A DNA stretch of 64,000 bases from the NCBI GenBank assembly GCA_008477525.1, contig SPDT01000006.1:2073501-2137500 (forward strand), in the 5' to 3' direction. The position numbers and the translations under genes are program-made. A model generated the notes under the pieces. It was not told the DNA's origin, did not search any database, and saw nothing but the letters and a program-made list of their open reading frames with translations. This document shows, piece after piece, positions 1 to 9,531 of this stretch; position 1 is the first letter of the stretch; the number at the start of each line of letters is the position of its first letter. This DNA is from Hypomyces perniciosus. Its lineage: Eukaryota; Ascomycota; Sordariomycetes; Hypocreales; Hypocreaceae.

Positions 1-342
1 CTATGCGCTTGGGCAGTTTGAGGCGGGCACTCAAGTTGCTGCTGAGGCGCCGGAGGATAAGGTTGTGGTTTTGATGTTGGGATGGGATAGTATGGAGGCT
101 CATTTTGCCGAGAGAGGAGAGGGCAAACGTAAGTTCCCGTCATCATTGATGGCTTCTCCATGATACATATTCACTGCAAGGAACTAACAATGCTCTGTAG
201 TGATTGACAACAACATTCACCTTGTCAGAGAGGGCCACAAATCCGCTAATATGGTAAGATTTTTTTTAAGTCTCCAAAACCCTCGTATCCTGCCAGAGCT
301 AATCTATGTTGCCAGTACCATGTCCAGTTTAAGAAGCTGTAA
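1..342 (+). CDS. 3' end of a small protein, possibly an ABM / stress-response alpha-beta barrel protein
   Basis: Three exons are visible: before 1 to 128, 201-253 and 316-342, joined by GT-AG introns of 72 and 62 nt. The first visible codon begins at base 2. The spliced reading frame stays open and stops at TAA 340-342. The visible tail contains VVLMLGWDSMEAHF, then a stretch beginning IDNNIHLVREG, and ends MYHVQFKKL. A hydrophobic strand followed by W-[DE]-S-x-E-A-H is what the last strand and helix of small dimeric barrel proteins (antibiotic-biosynthesis monooxygenase or stress-response barrel type) look like, so that is my best guess. The 5' part and the catalytic features lie outside the window. 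I am sure of the gene and unsure of the family. Confidence 0.6.
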
Positions 343-921
343 GGTAGCTTGGATAGCCATAAGCAGGTGTGTATTGATAGCGCAAGACACAAGGTATTCT
401 TGAATAGATAGCTATCTTCTATATGGATGGGTACGGATATGTAGTCACAATAATATACGTAGCCTACCTTAAAGGAAGTCAGGCCAAGTACCAAGAAGAA
501 ACATGTGCAATATTAGAACGAATACTTTTTGCAATCGCTTTCAGTGCGAATGGATTGTCTCCCAAAAACAAATCAGGGTCACCGACTCCCTCCCAGTCAA
601 GCAAAATGAGAAAACACAGAGCACAAAGAGCACCGTCCCGTTAAAGCACCCCATCTAGTGAATTTCGAATCCCCACCTGCACTCAGTCCTGGACCGTCAG
701 GAATAGTTTGTAGCTTTCCATAACCATATGGCTCTCTCATTGTCCCTAGTAAGAAGATTACATAGTCCACCGTATGTATGTATTCCTTTGTCTCAATCAA
801 CAAAGAAAAAGTAAAAAGAGAACCCCAACATGAATTGCACCTCGCTCGCCCGTCATCGCGCCTGATTAAATTCGGTGCTTTTCCGATTCTGTTTTTGCGT
901 AAGTTGGTTAGAAGGTCACAC
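343..921. other. convergent intergenic stretch
   Basis: This stretch lies between the stop of the partial plus-strand gene and the stop of the KH protein on the minus strand, so it should hold two 3' UTRs. Only short chance open frames are seen, and I recognise no repeat or RNA gene. Confidence 0.6.
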
Positions 922-2418
922 TTAGCTGCTGCCGCTGGTTCTGTTTTGTGTCTCACCGAGTCGAGAGTACAACATGTACAGAGCCATACGGTTGCATTCC
1001 TCCGTTCCAGTAATCGTCACCAGTCGTTCGTTACTGTTGTCCTGAGGCTCATTAATTTTGATCACGCTACCGCTCATCTGTCGAATCTCATTGATCTTCT
1101 GTCCACCCTTGCCGATGATGGCGCCAACCATGTCGTTCGGAATGTATATCTGCTGAGTGATGGGGCCTCCGGGCATACCAGCATGCATCGGCTGCTGGCC
1201 TTGGGGACCACCGTGTGGTTGCGGGCCGGTATGAGGCGCAATGTGTGGCTGGACGTGAGGAGCAGCGGCTCCATAGGCTGCTGCGGGCTGGCCTCCGTAC
1301 TGCATGGGGATGGCGGGATTACCGTGGGGAGCTCCGTGAGGGTAGGGTTGCGGGTACGGCGCAGGTGGCGCGTGTTGAGGGCGCCGCTCCTGGTGACGAC
1401 CATAGTTCTCAGCACGACCGTAGTGTCCGGACGCCGGCTGAGGGGAATACGGAACGACTTGCATGCCGCCGGGGATCGATCCGACTGGCGCACCACTCCT
1501 GGTAGCATACGCCGAGGCGGCCGGACCACCGAATCGCTCATTCAACTGCTCGAGCAGCGTGCTGCCGACATAATACGTGGCAATGTGCACAGCATCGGCA
1601 ACGCCCATGACCACCAGAGAGCGCTCGCTTGACATAGGAAGGCAAGAATCCGATGCATTCAGCCTCGCTCCGGAGGCCTCCTGAATCTCTCGGATCCGAG
1701 AGCCACCCTTACCAATAATAGAGCCGATGAGGATGTGAGGAATGAGAAGACGAAGAGGGTAGGTCTTGGAGGAAGCGGTGGAGGCCTCCCCAAGCGGCTC
1801 GTTGTTCAACGTCCGAATAATCAAACCAAAGGCCTATGAAAGGTTTAGCACATACCAGAAAGACGCTGTCGACGAACAAAGACCGTGTTCGTTTGTTCTT
1901 ACCTTGGCAACTGCATCGACAATGCCACTGACCGTCAGGATTCGTTCGACGGCTCCCTTCTGGTAATCGCTCACAGTACACTTCGCATTAGACATCTTGC
2001 GGATATTTGATACATTCTCACCACCCTTGCCGATGATGGTGGCAGCCTCAGGGCTAGAGATGACGGCCCGGATATGGATCCATGAGCTCTCATCATGTGC
2101 TGCAGCAGAGCTAGCGGGCACCGATGACATGGCACCTGCTGTTGAGATCGAAGTCTTCGCATCGTTGGTGGCATCAGTCGTAGCGGTTTCAGTCAGCTCT
2201 GCCGAGACGCCATTGGTGTTGTCCTCGCCATTCTGCTCGGCAACATTGGCGGGCGCCTTGGTGACGACGTCAAGCTTCTCCGTCTCTTCCTGGGTCTTGA
2301 CAACCTTGTCGAGGGCGAGTCGCTTCGCATCGGGCTGGTCAGTAGCGCGCGAAGGGGAAGAGGCCTCTTCAAGAGGGCGCTTGACCGATTGAGTGGGCTG
2401 GGGCGGCGAGGTCGACAT
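922..2418 (-). CDS. Three-KH-domain RNA-binding protein (PCBP/hnRNP K-like; yeast Hek2/Pbp2, fission yeast Rnc1 type)
   Basis: Exons are 1903-2418 and 922-1833, with a 69-nt intron, giving 475 residues. Three KH domains are clear from their GxxG loops: KH1 about 110-180 (IIGKGGENVSNIRK), KH2 about 190-265 (SIIGKGGSRIREIQ) and KH3 about 397-470 (AIIGKGGQKINEIR). The intron falls inside KH1. The N-terminus is acidic and polar with a KR-rich start (residues 10-35). A Pro/His/Gly/Gln-rich linker of about 125 residues separates KH2 from KH3, the layout of hnRNP K/PCBP proteins. The family binds C- or CNN-rich RNA and controls mRNA stability, localisation and translation. I chose the ATG at 2416-2418 (MSTSPPQP); an in-frame upstream ATG would only add a hydrophobic stretch. 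The gene is divergent from CENP-K and probably shares its upstream region. Confidence 0.9.
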
Positions 2419-3532
2419 TTTTGCTTCTTGAAGTGAAAGAAAAAATAAAATCACAAGGAGACGAATATAGAGCCGTCTAAAAGGCGATGATGATCAAGGT
2501 CCTCTTCTATTTTCTTCGTCTTATCTACACTCAGGGGGTTTTCGAAGGAAAACGTGCTGGTGTAGTGACTAGATCGGTGGTAGGGTCGGCTGTCCCGTGC
2601 AGAGTTCGTGATGTGACTGGTGTCGCAAGGGCGCTGCCCCAAACTGTGTAACGGAATTGAGGTTGTAAGGGAGGAGTTGTGAATCTCAAGGGTATCCTCT
2701 TCTCCCGCTCTAGGCGCTCCAGAACTCCTGCAAAGGTGCCGAATCGCTAGAGTCTCCGGTGATTCCCCAAACGGTGGATGGAAAGAAAGGGCGATGATGA
2801 GATTGAGTGGCTGATAGATAGTGAAGAGGATGGTGAAGCGATCGGTGCTGGGACAGATGTCTCGAAAGCAGAAAATGGAAGAGACAGGCGCTCCGCTCAA
2901 ACCTTTTTGGCCAGACCCTTACGAGTGGCGCCAGGGAATCCTCACAACAGGCAAACAAACACACAAGCCTTGCGCGCGCGCGTTTGGAAAGGCAGTTGGC
3001 GACAGCTCCTCGAGGGCGCGAAAAGCGGAGATGATTCAGCGACGGATCGCCCGTGTTTGCTGGCTCGGCAGCTCCGTTGATTCCCCAAAGTAAAATGAGT
3101 CAAAGCTTCAAACCGAGTCGAAAACAATGAAAAACCGAAGGCGGCGAGATGGAAACCCCCGTGGCACCAGAAAGAAAAAAGGATGATGGATAGGTGATGG
3201 ACTGGCGGGTGGCGCGTCGCGAGGAGAGGAGGTGTTGGAGGCAAAGGTTCTAAAAGAGAGAGCTTTGCTGAAACCAGATTACGCCCCATGCTCCCTGGCT
3301 AGGATGACTGCAGGACGGTCACGTGGTAGATGAGACAAAACGGGACTGCACTGTGTGTTGGTCGAAGCTGCAGAGCTCTTTTACGCGGATTAGTGGACCT
3401 TACAGCGCTGTAAGAGCATACCTTTAGGGACAGTTTACACAGTTTAGAGACTGTGAACATATCAAGACAGCTCAATTGCATCGCATTGATTGATGGCGTC
3501 AACCATCGCCTGGCTTGAATAATACCTTTCAA
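2419..3532. promoter_or_regulatory. divergent intergenic region between the KH protein and CENP-K
   Basis: These 1.1 kb separate two divergent start codons and must hold both promoters and both 5' UTRs. A GC-alternating run around 2967-2983 and a GGCGCGTCGCG block near 3210 stand out. Open frames here (for example 2451-2900 and 2942-3289, minus) have no protein-like composition and I read them as chance. Confidence 0.5.
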
Positions 3533-4565
3533 ATGGATGACAGATCGCGTAGCTCAGAGGCGCAGGCGCATGCTGCGAATCTGGAATACACATTGAAGGA
3601 GCTCCAGCGAAAAGTGAGAGAATACGAAACTGAGTTGAACGAGGTAAGAACTGCGAGATGCGCGAACAAAGGAACTATAGCATGACTGACACTCTATGTA
3701 GCTGCGATCTTCTCAACATGGAGCTCCCCAATCAGCTGCTGAGCAAGCCCAAGTCATCAAGACAGCCCTGGAAGATGTCACCAACTCTGAGCCTTTCCTC
3801 CCATTCCCTGGGTCTGTTCTCCCTGCCCTGCTAGCCCTGCGGAAGACGCACCGGGCGATTGAGGAGTCCAAGGCGTTCCTCGCTTCCCGGAGCGAGGTGA
3901 ACGACAAAGAGAAACGCCAGCTGGAAGCTGATAAAACTGCACTGAGAGACCATAAGCTCCTCAATGAAGCTCTCAGTGCTAGGGTCCAGTCTCTAGGCAC
4001 AGAACTGGGCTCGCAAGCTGAAATGCGTCCCGAGGATGGGACTCGCGAGCGGATAGAGGAGTTGGAGAGGAAGAAACAAAACTACAACCGGGAGACGTCC
4101 AAGCTAATGAAAGCCTTGAATCGCTTCATTGATGACCACCTGGCGAGTATGTTGGCAGCAGAAGACCTAGGAGGGCCAGTTGTCGGGGACATGATGGACA
4201 TTGACACTGAGGATCTTGCTACCGGCTTCAATACTCAGGGGAAGCTAAAGAAAGCCAAGGGGGACGTCAACCAGGACAAAAGACAACGTCGCATCGACGA
4301 AATTTGGGGCCCGAGTAATGAAGAAGCTGGTCAAGAGCAACAGACAGATGAGGTCGCAGCCGCAGGGATCGAGATGCGCCAATTGGCAGAAGAGCTTCTC
4401 AACAGGCTGGTTGAAGCAAAGGGAAGCAATTCGGAAGCGTACGTACAGCTGCCGCGAGAGACGGCAGCAGCCAGGTTCCTTATACGGTCCAAGGTGGCTC
4501 AGTTCCACCCCAAGGATGCGACGAGGATACGTCTGATGGACTTTGGAAGGGAATTGGAGGATTGA
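3533..4565 (+). CDS. sim4: Inner-kinetochore protein CENP-K (Sim4 / Mcm22 orthologue)
   Basis: Exons are 3533-3643 and 3702-4565, with a 58-nt intron, giving 324 residues. The protein starts [11 protein letters not shown] and is mostly helical, with coiled-coil stretches at about 15-40 and 85-175. The decisive part is the C-terminus: [20 protein letters not shown] lines up with the end of vertebrate CENP-K, where a hydrophobic run leads into RHPEDPTRIRLEAF. In the known family CENP-K pairs with CENP-H in the constitutive centromere-associated network (the Sim4 complex of fission yeast) and helps connect CENP-A chromatin to the outer kinetochore. An acidic DMMDIDTED patch sits near residue 210. 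This is an assignment by motif memory; a profile search would settle it. Confidence 0.75.
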
Positions 4566-4827
4566 TGACTACGATTTGGGAGTCTGCAATTGTTGTATGA
4601 AGAGGTGTGCTATTGGTATAGAAAGCTGCTCAGTCATCCCTCAGCGTGGAGTTGAGGTTCTGTATACTATCTACTCGTGGAATACGAAGTACTATTGCGA
4701 TGAAATCAGACGAAGCAAAACGTGTGATGCTTTCCGTATATGCAAGGAGGTTAATAGAAGCAACCACTCAATCACGGCGCCATCTTCATTGGTCAATTCC
4801 TCAGCACACCGCGCTTTCGTCCCGCAT

Positions 4828-4841
4828 TCGCGTGTCGCGTG
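4828..4841 (+). promoter_or_regulatory. MCB-like CGCGT pair upstream of dUTPase
   Basis: TCGCGTGTCGCGTG carries two CGCGT cores about 150 bp before the dUTPase start. In yeasts the MBF factor drives G1/S genes, dUTPase among them, through ACGCGT. These copies have T instead of A at the first base, so they are only MCB-like. Confidence 0.35.
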
Positions 4842-4903
4842 TTACCACTCGATTGGCATCATTGCTTCTTATCTATCGCATCAGTTCCCCATATTATCTA
4901 CAT

Positions 4904-4934
4904 ATTATTACTACTATTACTACTATTACTACTG
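4904..4934 (+). repeat. TAC/TAT trinucleotide microsatellite in the dUTPase leader
   Basis: A run of TACTAT/TACTAC units ends about 55 bp before the dUTPase ATG, so it is probably in the 5' UTR or core promoter. Confidence 0.7.
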
Positions 4935-4989
4935 CACGCATTGCTCTCCCAACTCTGCTCCGCATCAGATCGCCAACTCATTGATAACA

Positions 4990-5605
4990 ATGTCCACAAT
5001 TCCCGACAACGAAAACATCATCAAATCTCCGCCAGCCAAACGCGTCAAGACCATCCCCGACGAGACCATCGCTGCTGTAGCACCACCACCATCAGCCATG
5101 GCGACTTCTTCCATTCCTCCTCTGCAGATCAAGAAGCTCTCGCCGCAAGGTCGTCTGCCCACTCGTGGTAGCGCCTTTGCCGCTGGCTATGACATCTACG
5201 CTGCGCGAGACACCACCATCCCTGCAAGGGGAAAGGCCCTCGTCGACACAGACATCAGCATCGCCGTGCCGGCTGGAACTTGTACGTCCACCACTCTGAC
5301 ATGGACATACACATGGACTATAGATATATGCTAAACTATGACTAGACGGCCGAATTGCCCCCCGATCCGGCCTCGCGTCCAAGCACTTCATCGACACGGG
5401 TGCTGGCGTCATCGATGCCGATTACCGCGGCCAGGTCAAGGTGCTGCTCTTCAACCACGCCGAGACCGATTTCGAGATCAAGGAGGGCGATCGGATCGCG
5501 CAGCTGGTGCTTGAGCGCATCGTCACACCGGAGGTGGTCGAGGTGGAGGAGCTAGAGGAGAGCGTACGTGGTGCTGGCGGCTTTGGCAGCACAGGCACGA
5601 ACTAA
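4990..5605 (+). CDS. dut1: Deoxyuridine 5'-triphosphate nucleotidohydrolase (dUTPase)
   Basis: Exons are 4990-5281 and 5346-5605, with a 64-nt intron, giving 183 residues. All five trimeric-dUTPase motifs are present in order: [32 protein letters not shown] (with the catalytic Asp and the substrate-stacking Tyr), [10 protein letters not shown] and [11 protein letters not shown]. The enzyme splits dUTP to dUMP and pyrophosphate, keeping uracil out of DNA and feeding thymidylate synthesis. The first ~45 residues lie outside the fold and carry [12 protein letters not shown], which resembles the Myc-type nuclear localisation signal PAAKRVKLD, so a nuclear form is likely. The ATG at 4990 follows an in-frame open stretch but is the first with a protein-like start. 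The gene is convergent with pyridoxal kinase, 173 bp apart. Confidence 0.95.
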
Positions 5606-5728
5606 AGAGATGATACGGACGGACTAGACCTTCGTGGCCGAAAACGACAGGGGAAAGACAAATATTATTAGATATCCAATATCCAAGATAGACGAGAATC
5701 GTCCACAAAGCAAACATAGAGCCCATCT

Positions 5729-5750
5729 CTATTCTATTCTATTCTATTCC
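5729..5750 (+). repeat. (CTATT)n microsatellite between convergent genes
   Basis: About four copies of a CTATT pentamer lie in the short 3' intergenic gap between dUTPase and pyridoxal kinase. Confidence 0.7.
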
Positions 5751-5778
5751 CGTCCATGTCCCCCACCCCCAAGGGGAT

Positions 5779-7037
5779 CTACAAGCTCTTCGCTCTAAAC
5801 TGTACAGTCGGAGACCTCAAGCTGTCCACATTCGTCACGAGCTGCAACTCAGCAGCCTTGCTCTTCACAATCTGCACCTTCTTTTCATCCTTCTTATCCT
5901 CTTCAGACAGGCGAGCCCAAGTCCGCTCCATCACTGCCTCCATGCTGTCCCTGGTTCTAGTCAGAACCTCATGCATGCTCGCCAGGACCTTCTCCGCGGC
6001 CCTTGCCAGCGGCAACTCTTTCGCGGGGACGTCATCGTCGCTCAGCCAGCTCGCGCGGTTGGACAGCCCTGGGACAGCGTGCACGGCCTCGTGGATGCGC
6101 CTCGTGACGAGGGCGCCGAACATGTCACCCGTTCCACAGAAGTAGCAGTCGATGGAAGGAAACACAATCTCGAAGAGCCGCGCTTTTCGGTCCGAGGTCA
6201 TGCTGGAGCCGATGACTGACAGGTGAGAGGGTGGATGACCTGGGGCTGAGAAATTGACAGAGGTGATGATGATATGGGGGACGTGGTATTTGTCGTGAAG
6301 GACTTGAATGGCCTTGCCGAGGCTGTCCATGTCGACGATCTTTACGTCGGAGAGAAGTCTAAGCAACGTCAGCAGGGCGTTGATTTCTCCCGTCAATCGG
6401 CAAGCAGGCAGACATACTCGGCTTCATATTGGTTAGGCAGTATCAGATCCGCATACGGGAGGAGAGCCTTGTACGCAGGAACGACGTCTTGGGCCACATA
6501 GATGTGGCCATTGTCGCCCATGACAGGATCCAAGACCCAGAAGAATCTACCGGGGTTCTTTTGTGACTTCTCCTTGAGCTCCTTTGCGATGTTGCCCACG
6601 GCGACCACAGCCTCTGCGCCGGGGATATACCCAGAGAGCATCATGTCGAAGTCATCCAGGTATGACTGCCTCAGCCCATCATAGAGGTCTGTAATCTCCT
6701 GAGCAGAGACTCTGGTTCCTGTCCATTGTGTGTAACCAGTGTGATTGCTAAACTGAACCGTGTTTAACGCAGCGACATCGCAGCCAAGAGACTGGAGCGC
6801 AAAGACGGCCACCTTGTTTCCTACATTGCTGACGATATGTTAGCTTGCAATCCCCAGACCTCACTCACACCCCTCAAGTTCATCTTCGTCATACCCTGAG
6901 ACCACCTGAGACCAGCCAAAAAAGATGCAGTCAGCCCACTGAGAACCAGCTACTAATAATAACACAGGGTCACAGTCACTTACATGGCTAGCAACCGCCA
7001 GCACCCGCGTTGCAGGCGTGGAGGGGCTTGCAGACAT
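5779..7037 (-). CDS. Pyridoxal kinase (PdxK / Bud16 type)
   Basis: Four exons (6984-7037, 6895-6905, 6418-6828, 5779-6358) give 351 residues. The spliced N-terminus reads RVLAVASHVVSGNVGNK, then AVFALQSLGCDVAALNTVQFSNHTGY, the classic start of ATP-dependent pyridoxal kinases. LDPVMGDNGHIYV and the late FCGTGDMFGALV carry the ATP/Mg site and the catalytic Asp of the GTGD motif. The enzyme phosphorylates pyridoxal, pyridoxine and pyridoxamine in B6 salvage. Exon 2 is only 11 nt and encodes VVSG across the join; without it the conserved SHVV-G-VGNK block would be lost. The C-terminal ~60 residues form a family-typical helical extension. The start ATG at 7035-7037 follows a run of 14 G on the plus strand. 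Confidence 0.93.
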
Positions 7038-7043
7038 CGTTTC

Positions 7044-7057
7044 GGGGGGGGGGGGGG
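7044..7057 (+). repeat. G14 homopolymer
   Basis: Fourteen consecutive G lie 6 bp upstream (in gene sense) of the pyridoxal kinase ATG, so the transcript leader would carry a C14 run if transcription starts above it. Confidence 0.8.
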
Positions 7058-7079
7058 TTGTCCTCGTATGTACGAAGTA

Positions 7080-7145
7080 ATATGATATGATATGATATGC
7101 AAATGCAAATGCATATGCAAATGCAAATGCAAATGCAAATGCAAT
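7080..7145 (+). repeat. (ATATG)n followed by (CAAATG)n array
   Basis: About four ATATG pentamers run into eight CAAATG-like hexamers, some imperfect. On the minus strand the hexamer reads CATTTG. It lies 45-110 bp upstream of the pyridoxal kinase start. Confidence 0.8.
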
Positions 7146-7446
7146 GCACGCGCTGTTTGCTTGTTAAACGGGATATGAGATAAATGGAAGCCTGAAGGCA
7201 CGTTGCAATAAGCAGTTATCAGCTACCACTATAATAGTTGTTAGACCTAGGTATCTATATCCGTCGTGGTCATTATTTATAATGAGCAATTCCAAGAGCC
7301 CCGCCTACAAGATCCGATCTTAGGCCGTGCAAGTAGGCGGTCTGTGGGTGACGGCACTGACGGATCTAGCCATGAAACATTCCTTCAGCAGGGAGAAAGC
7401 AGGGCGATAATAATATTAACAGCGGTAGACCGAGATACGAGGGCAC

Positions 7447-7478
7447 GAGTCAGGAGAGTCAGGAGAGTCAGGAGAGTC
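7447..7478 (+). repeat. 9-bp tandem repeat GAGAGTCAG
   Basis: Three and a half copies of a 9-mer with unit GAGAGTCAG. Confidence 0.75.
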
Positions 7479-7740
7479 AAACCCCTATTAAACAGGATCC
7501 GTCAAACGAACAGCATCTTGAATCATTATCGTGATGGCACACCGCAACTAACATGGCTCTTTTATAGCTACAAATACTTGATGGATATCCATTCCCCTCC
7601 CTGTTTTTACCCGTCTCCGTGCGTGCATGCATGCATGCATCCACCGGATCTGAGTTGTGTCCTCCTCCCTTCAACGCCAACCTACTGTATGCGGGGGATT
7701 GTACGTCGTATTCATATTGTGTGTGTTCCAAATACATTCT

Positions 7741-8732
7741 TTACTCGTCCTCGCCAATCTGTAAATAGCGGTGTTAGCATACCCCGGCTTGGATAGCAAG
7801 AGTGGGTGGAAACCGTAGGGCGAACAAACCTTGGGGGCAAGGTAGAAGCGCAAGAAGCTGCTGCCAGACAGGTTGTACTCAACAAGGAGCGGCACCTCGC
7901 TGGACAGGCAGATCTTGACCTGGTTGGAGAGGGCGGCCGCCTTGCAGAAGTTGACGAGGTACTTGAGCGAGAAGGTCAGGGATACGGGCTCCGTCAGCTC
8001 AATGTCCACGTTCAACTCGGGCTTCTCGACATTGGTGTGGCTTCGCAGGGTGACTGATCCATTGCCAATGTCACCGTTGCAAGAGAACTTGACACCGTCC
8101 TTGGAAGCTTCGATACCGACTGTTGTCGAGGTTCAATATTAGTTTTCAAAAGTTCACTTCCTGAGCACAGCGAATCACCATGCACACAACGTACCTGATT
8201 CTGACATGGCAGCCAAGTCGGTGCAAATTCTCCGGAACTCAGCGGCAGGCATGGCAATAGTAGCCGCGTACTCGGTCTCCGGAATACCCAGGTGCTCCTG
8301 GTCAATGTCCATGAGCTTGAGGTCATACTCGCTGATGCGGTCATTGTCGCTGCTCTCAAAAATCAGGTTCAGCACATCGGGAGCGTCCTCCGCCTTGAGT
8401 GTCAGGATGTCGTCGTTCTGGGCCGCGCGCAGCACCTTGGTCAGCGACGTCAGGTTGACTCCGAGGGCGATATTGCGGTCGCATCGGTACGGTGAGAAAC
8501 CCTCAGCCTTGAGCATCATCGACACGAGGGCCACGTGCGAATTGTCCATGGCCTGGAGCGCAATGCCGGAGTCATTGCAGTCGAAGTTGCAATCCTGGAC
8601 GAGGTCCTTGATGGCATCAACCACCTATTTTCCCCTCTTGTTAGCGCGAGTCGGCATCATGGGAGTGAGCACAACAAATCAAATCATTACCTTCTTCAGG
8701 ATGTTAGCCTGCTCAAGCCGTGCCTCCAACAT
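7741..8732 (-). CDS. pcn1: Proliferating cell nuclear antigen (PCNA, DNA sliding clamp)
   Basis: Four exons (8691-8732, 8195-8624, 7830-8119, 7741-7758) give 259 residues, the usual length. The protein starts [21 protein letters not shown] and ends FYLAPKIGEDE, with the family blocks [13 protein letters not shown] and LGIPETEY. Lys164, the ubiquitin/SUMO acceptor, is conserved in [12 protein letters not shown] forms the homotrimeric ring that tethers DNA polymerases delta and epsilon, ligase and repair factors. The last exon is only 18 nt and encodes IGEDE-stop, which places the C-terminal tail in its own exon; the first coding exon is 42 nt. A perfect MCB site lies about 290 bp upstream. Confidence 0.98.
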
Positions 8733-9531
8733 TGCTGCTTCGCGTTAGAGAACCTCCTATGCGCACACAAGGGGTGCCAGCTTGGGCGGCGAGTCCAACG
8801 TACTGACTGGGTTTTGGAGAAGCTGGATGAAGACCGTAGGTAGCGAAAAGGAAGGCAAAGGCTGTTTTACAGAGCGCAGACACAGAACGAAAGAGTCTGG
8901 TGCTGTGAGGTTGCGATACACACAAGGTCAAGTTGGTGGTAGAGAGGATAGGAAGTGGTATGTTCAAGGCGGAAAGCAAAAAGCACTTTACACGATAGCA
9001 GGGGAGCTTGTGGGCTAGCGAGACGCGTCTCAGCGGGGGCTGCATTTTTTGGTGAAAGGCGACGCCAATGTTACGCGGGGCAGACGTGACAAGGTACGAA
9101 GTACGAAGTATTGTACAAAGTAATACTTGCAGACGACAAAACGAAAAACTTCATGAGATAATAGGTTCTTGTAGGTCATCATTTCGTGCATTCTGTCAGT
9201 CTGGTTTGAGTGTTTACTTACATATGAAAAAGAGAAAGAAAAAAAAAAACAATGTGCCCGGAACAGAACAGAAAGAATGTGCCAATGTCTATATGCAGAT
9301 GCTTTGCGGGTGATCCCATCTTGTAGCCATCGTCATGAGGTGTTCCATCTATATACATCGAAAACAATTCAACTGCCAGGCACCAAACCGAACCGCCATC
9401 TCGAGGTGTTGTCTCTGAGAGATTGTGAGAATAGATAGATATGCAAGGAAAACATAAATGCTGCCATGCGCCTGTAGTGTTACAACATGGGAATGGAAAA
9501 GTAGACAAGGAAAACAACGTCGTCGGGACTG
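8733..9531. promoter_or_regulatory. PCNA promoter region and 3' flank of the Inp2-like gene
   Basis: This stretch carries the PCNA promoter, the MCB palindrome at 9020-9031 and a double TACGAAGTA cluster at 9094-9126. It is then followed by the 3' flank of the next minus-strand gene. The open frames seen here are short. Confidence 0.6.
9020..9031. promoter_or_regulatory. MluI cell-cycle box (ACGCGT) in a 12-bp palindrome
   Basis: GAGACGCGTCTC is a perfect 12-bp palindrome centred on ACGCGT, about 290 bp upstream of the PCNA ATG. In yeasts MBF (Swi6 with Mbp1, or Cdc10 with Res1/2) binds ACGCGT to switch on S-phase genes including PCNA. The placement supports the same control here. Confidence 0.6.

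Larger units (their letters stand above)
7038..7740. other. pyridoxal kinase upstream region and PCNA 3' flank
   Basis: This gap holds the pyridoxal kinase promoter and the PCNA 3' UTR. It is rich in simple repeats: G14, ATATG and CAAATG arrays, a 9-mer array and an alternating TGCA tract at 7623-7640. Open frames here are short and repeat-driven. Confidence 0.6.

Noticed and set aside
778..1632. Plus-strand 284-codon open frame opposite the KH gene
   Set aside because: It mirrors the minus-strand exon with the KH2 and KH3 domains and lacks protein-like features of its own.
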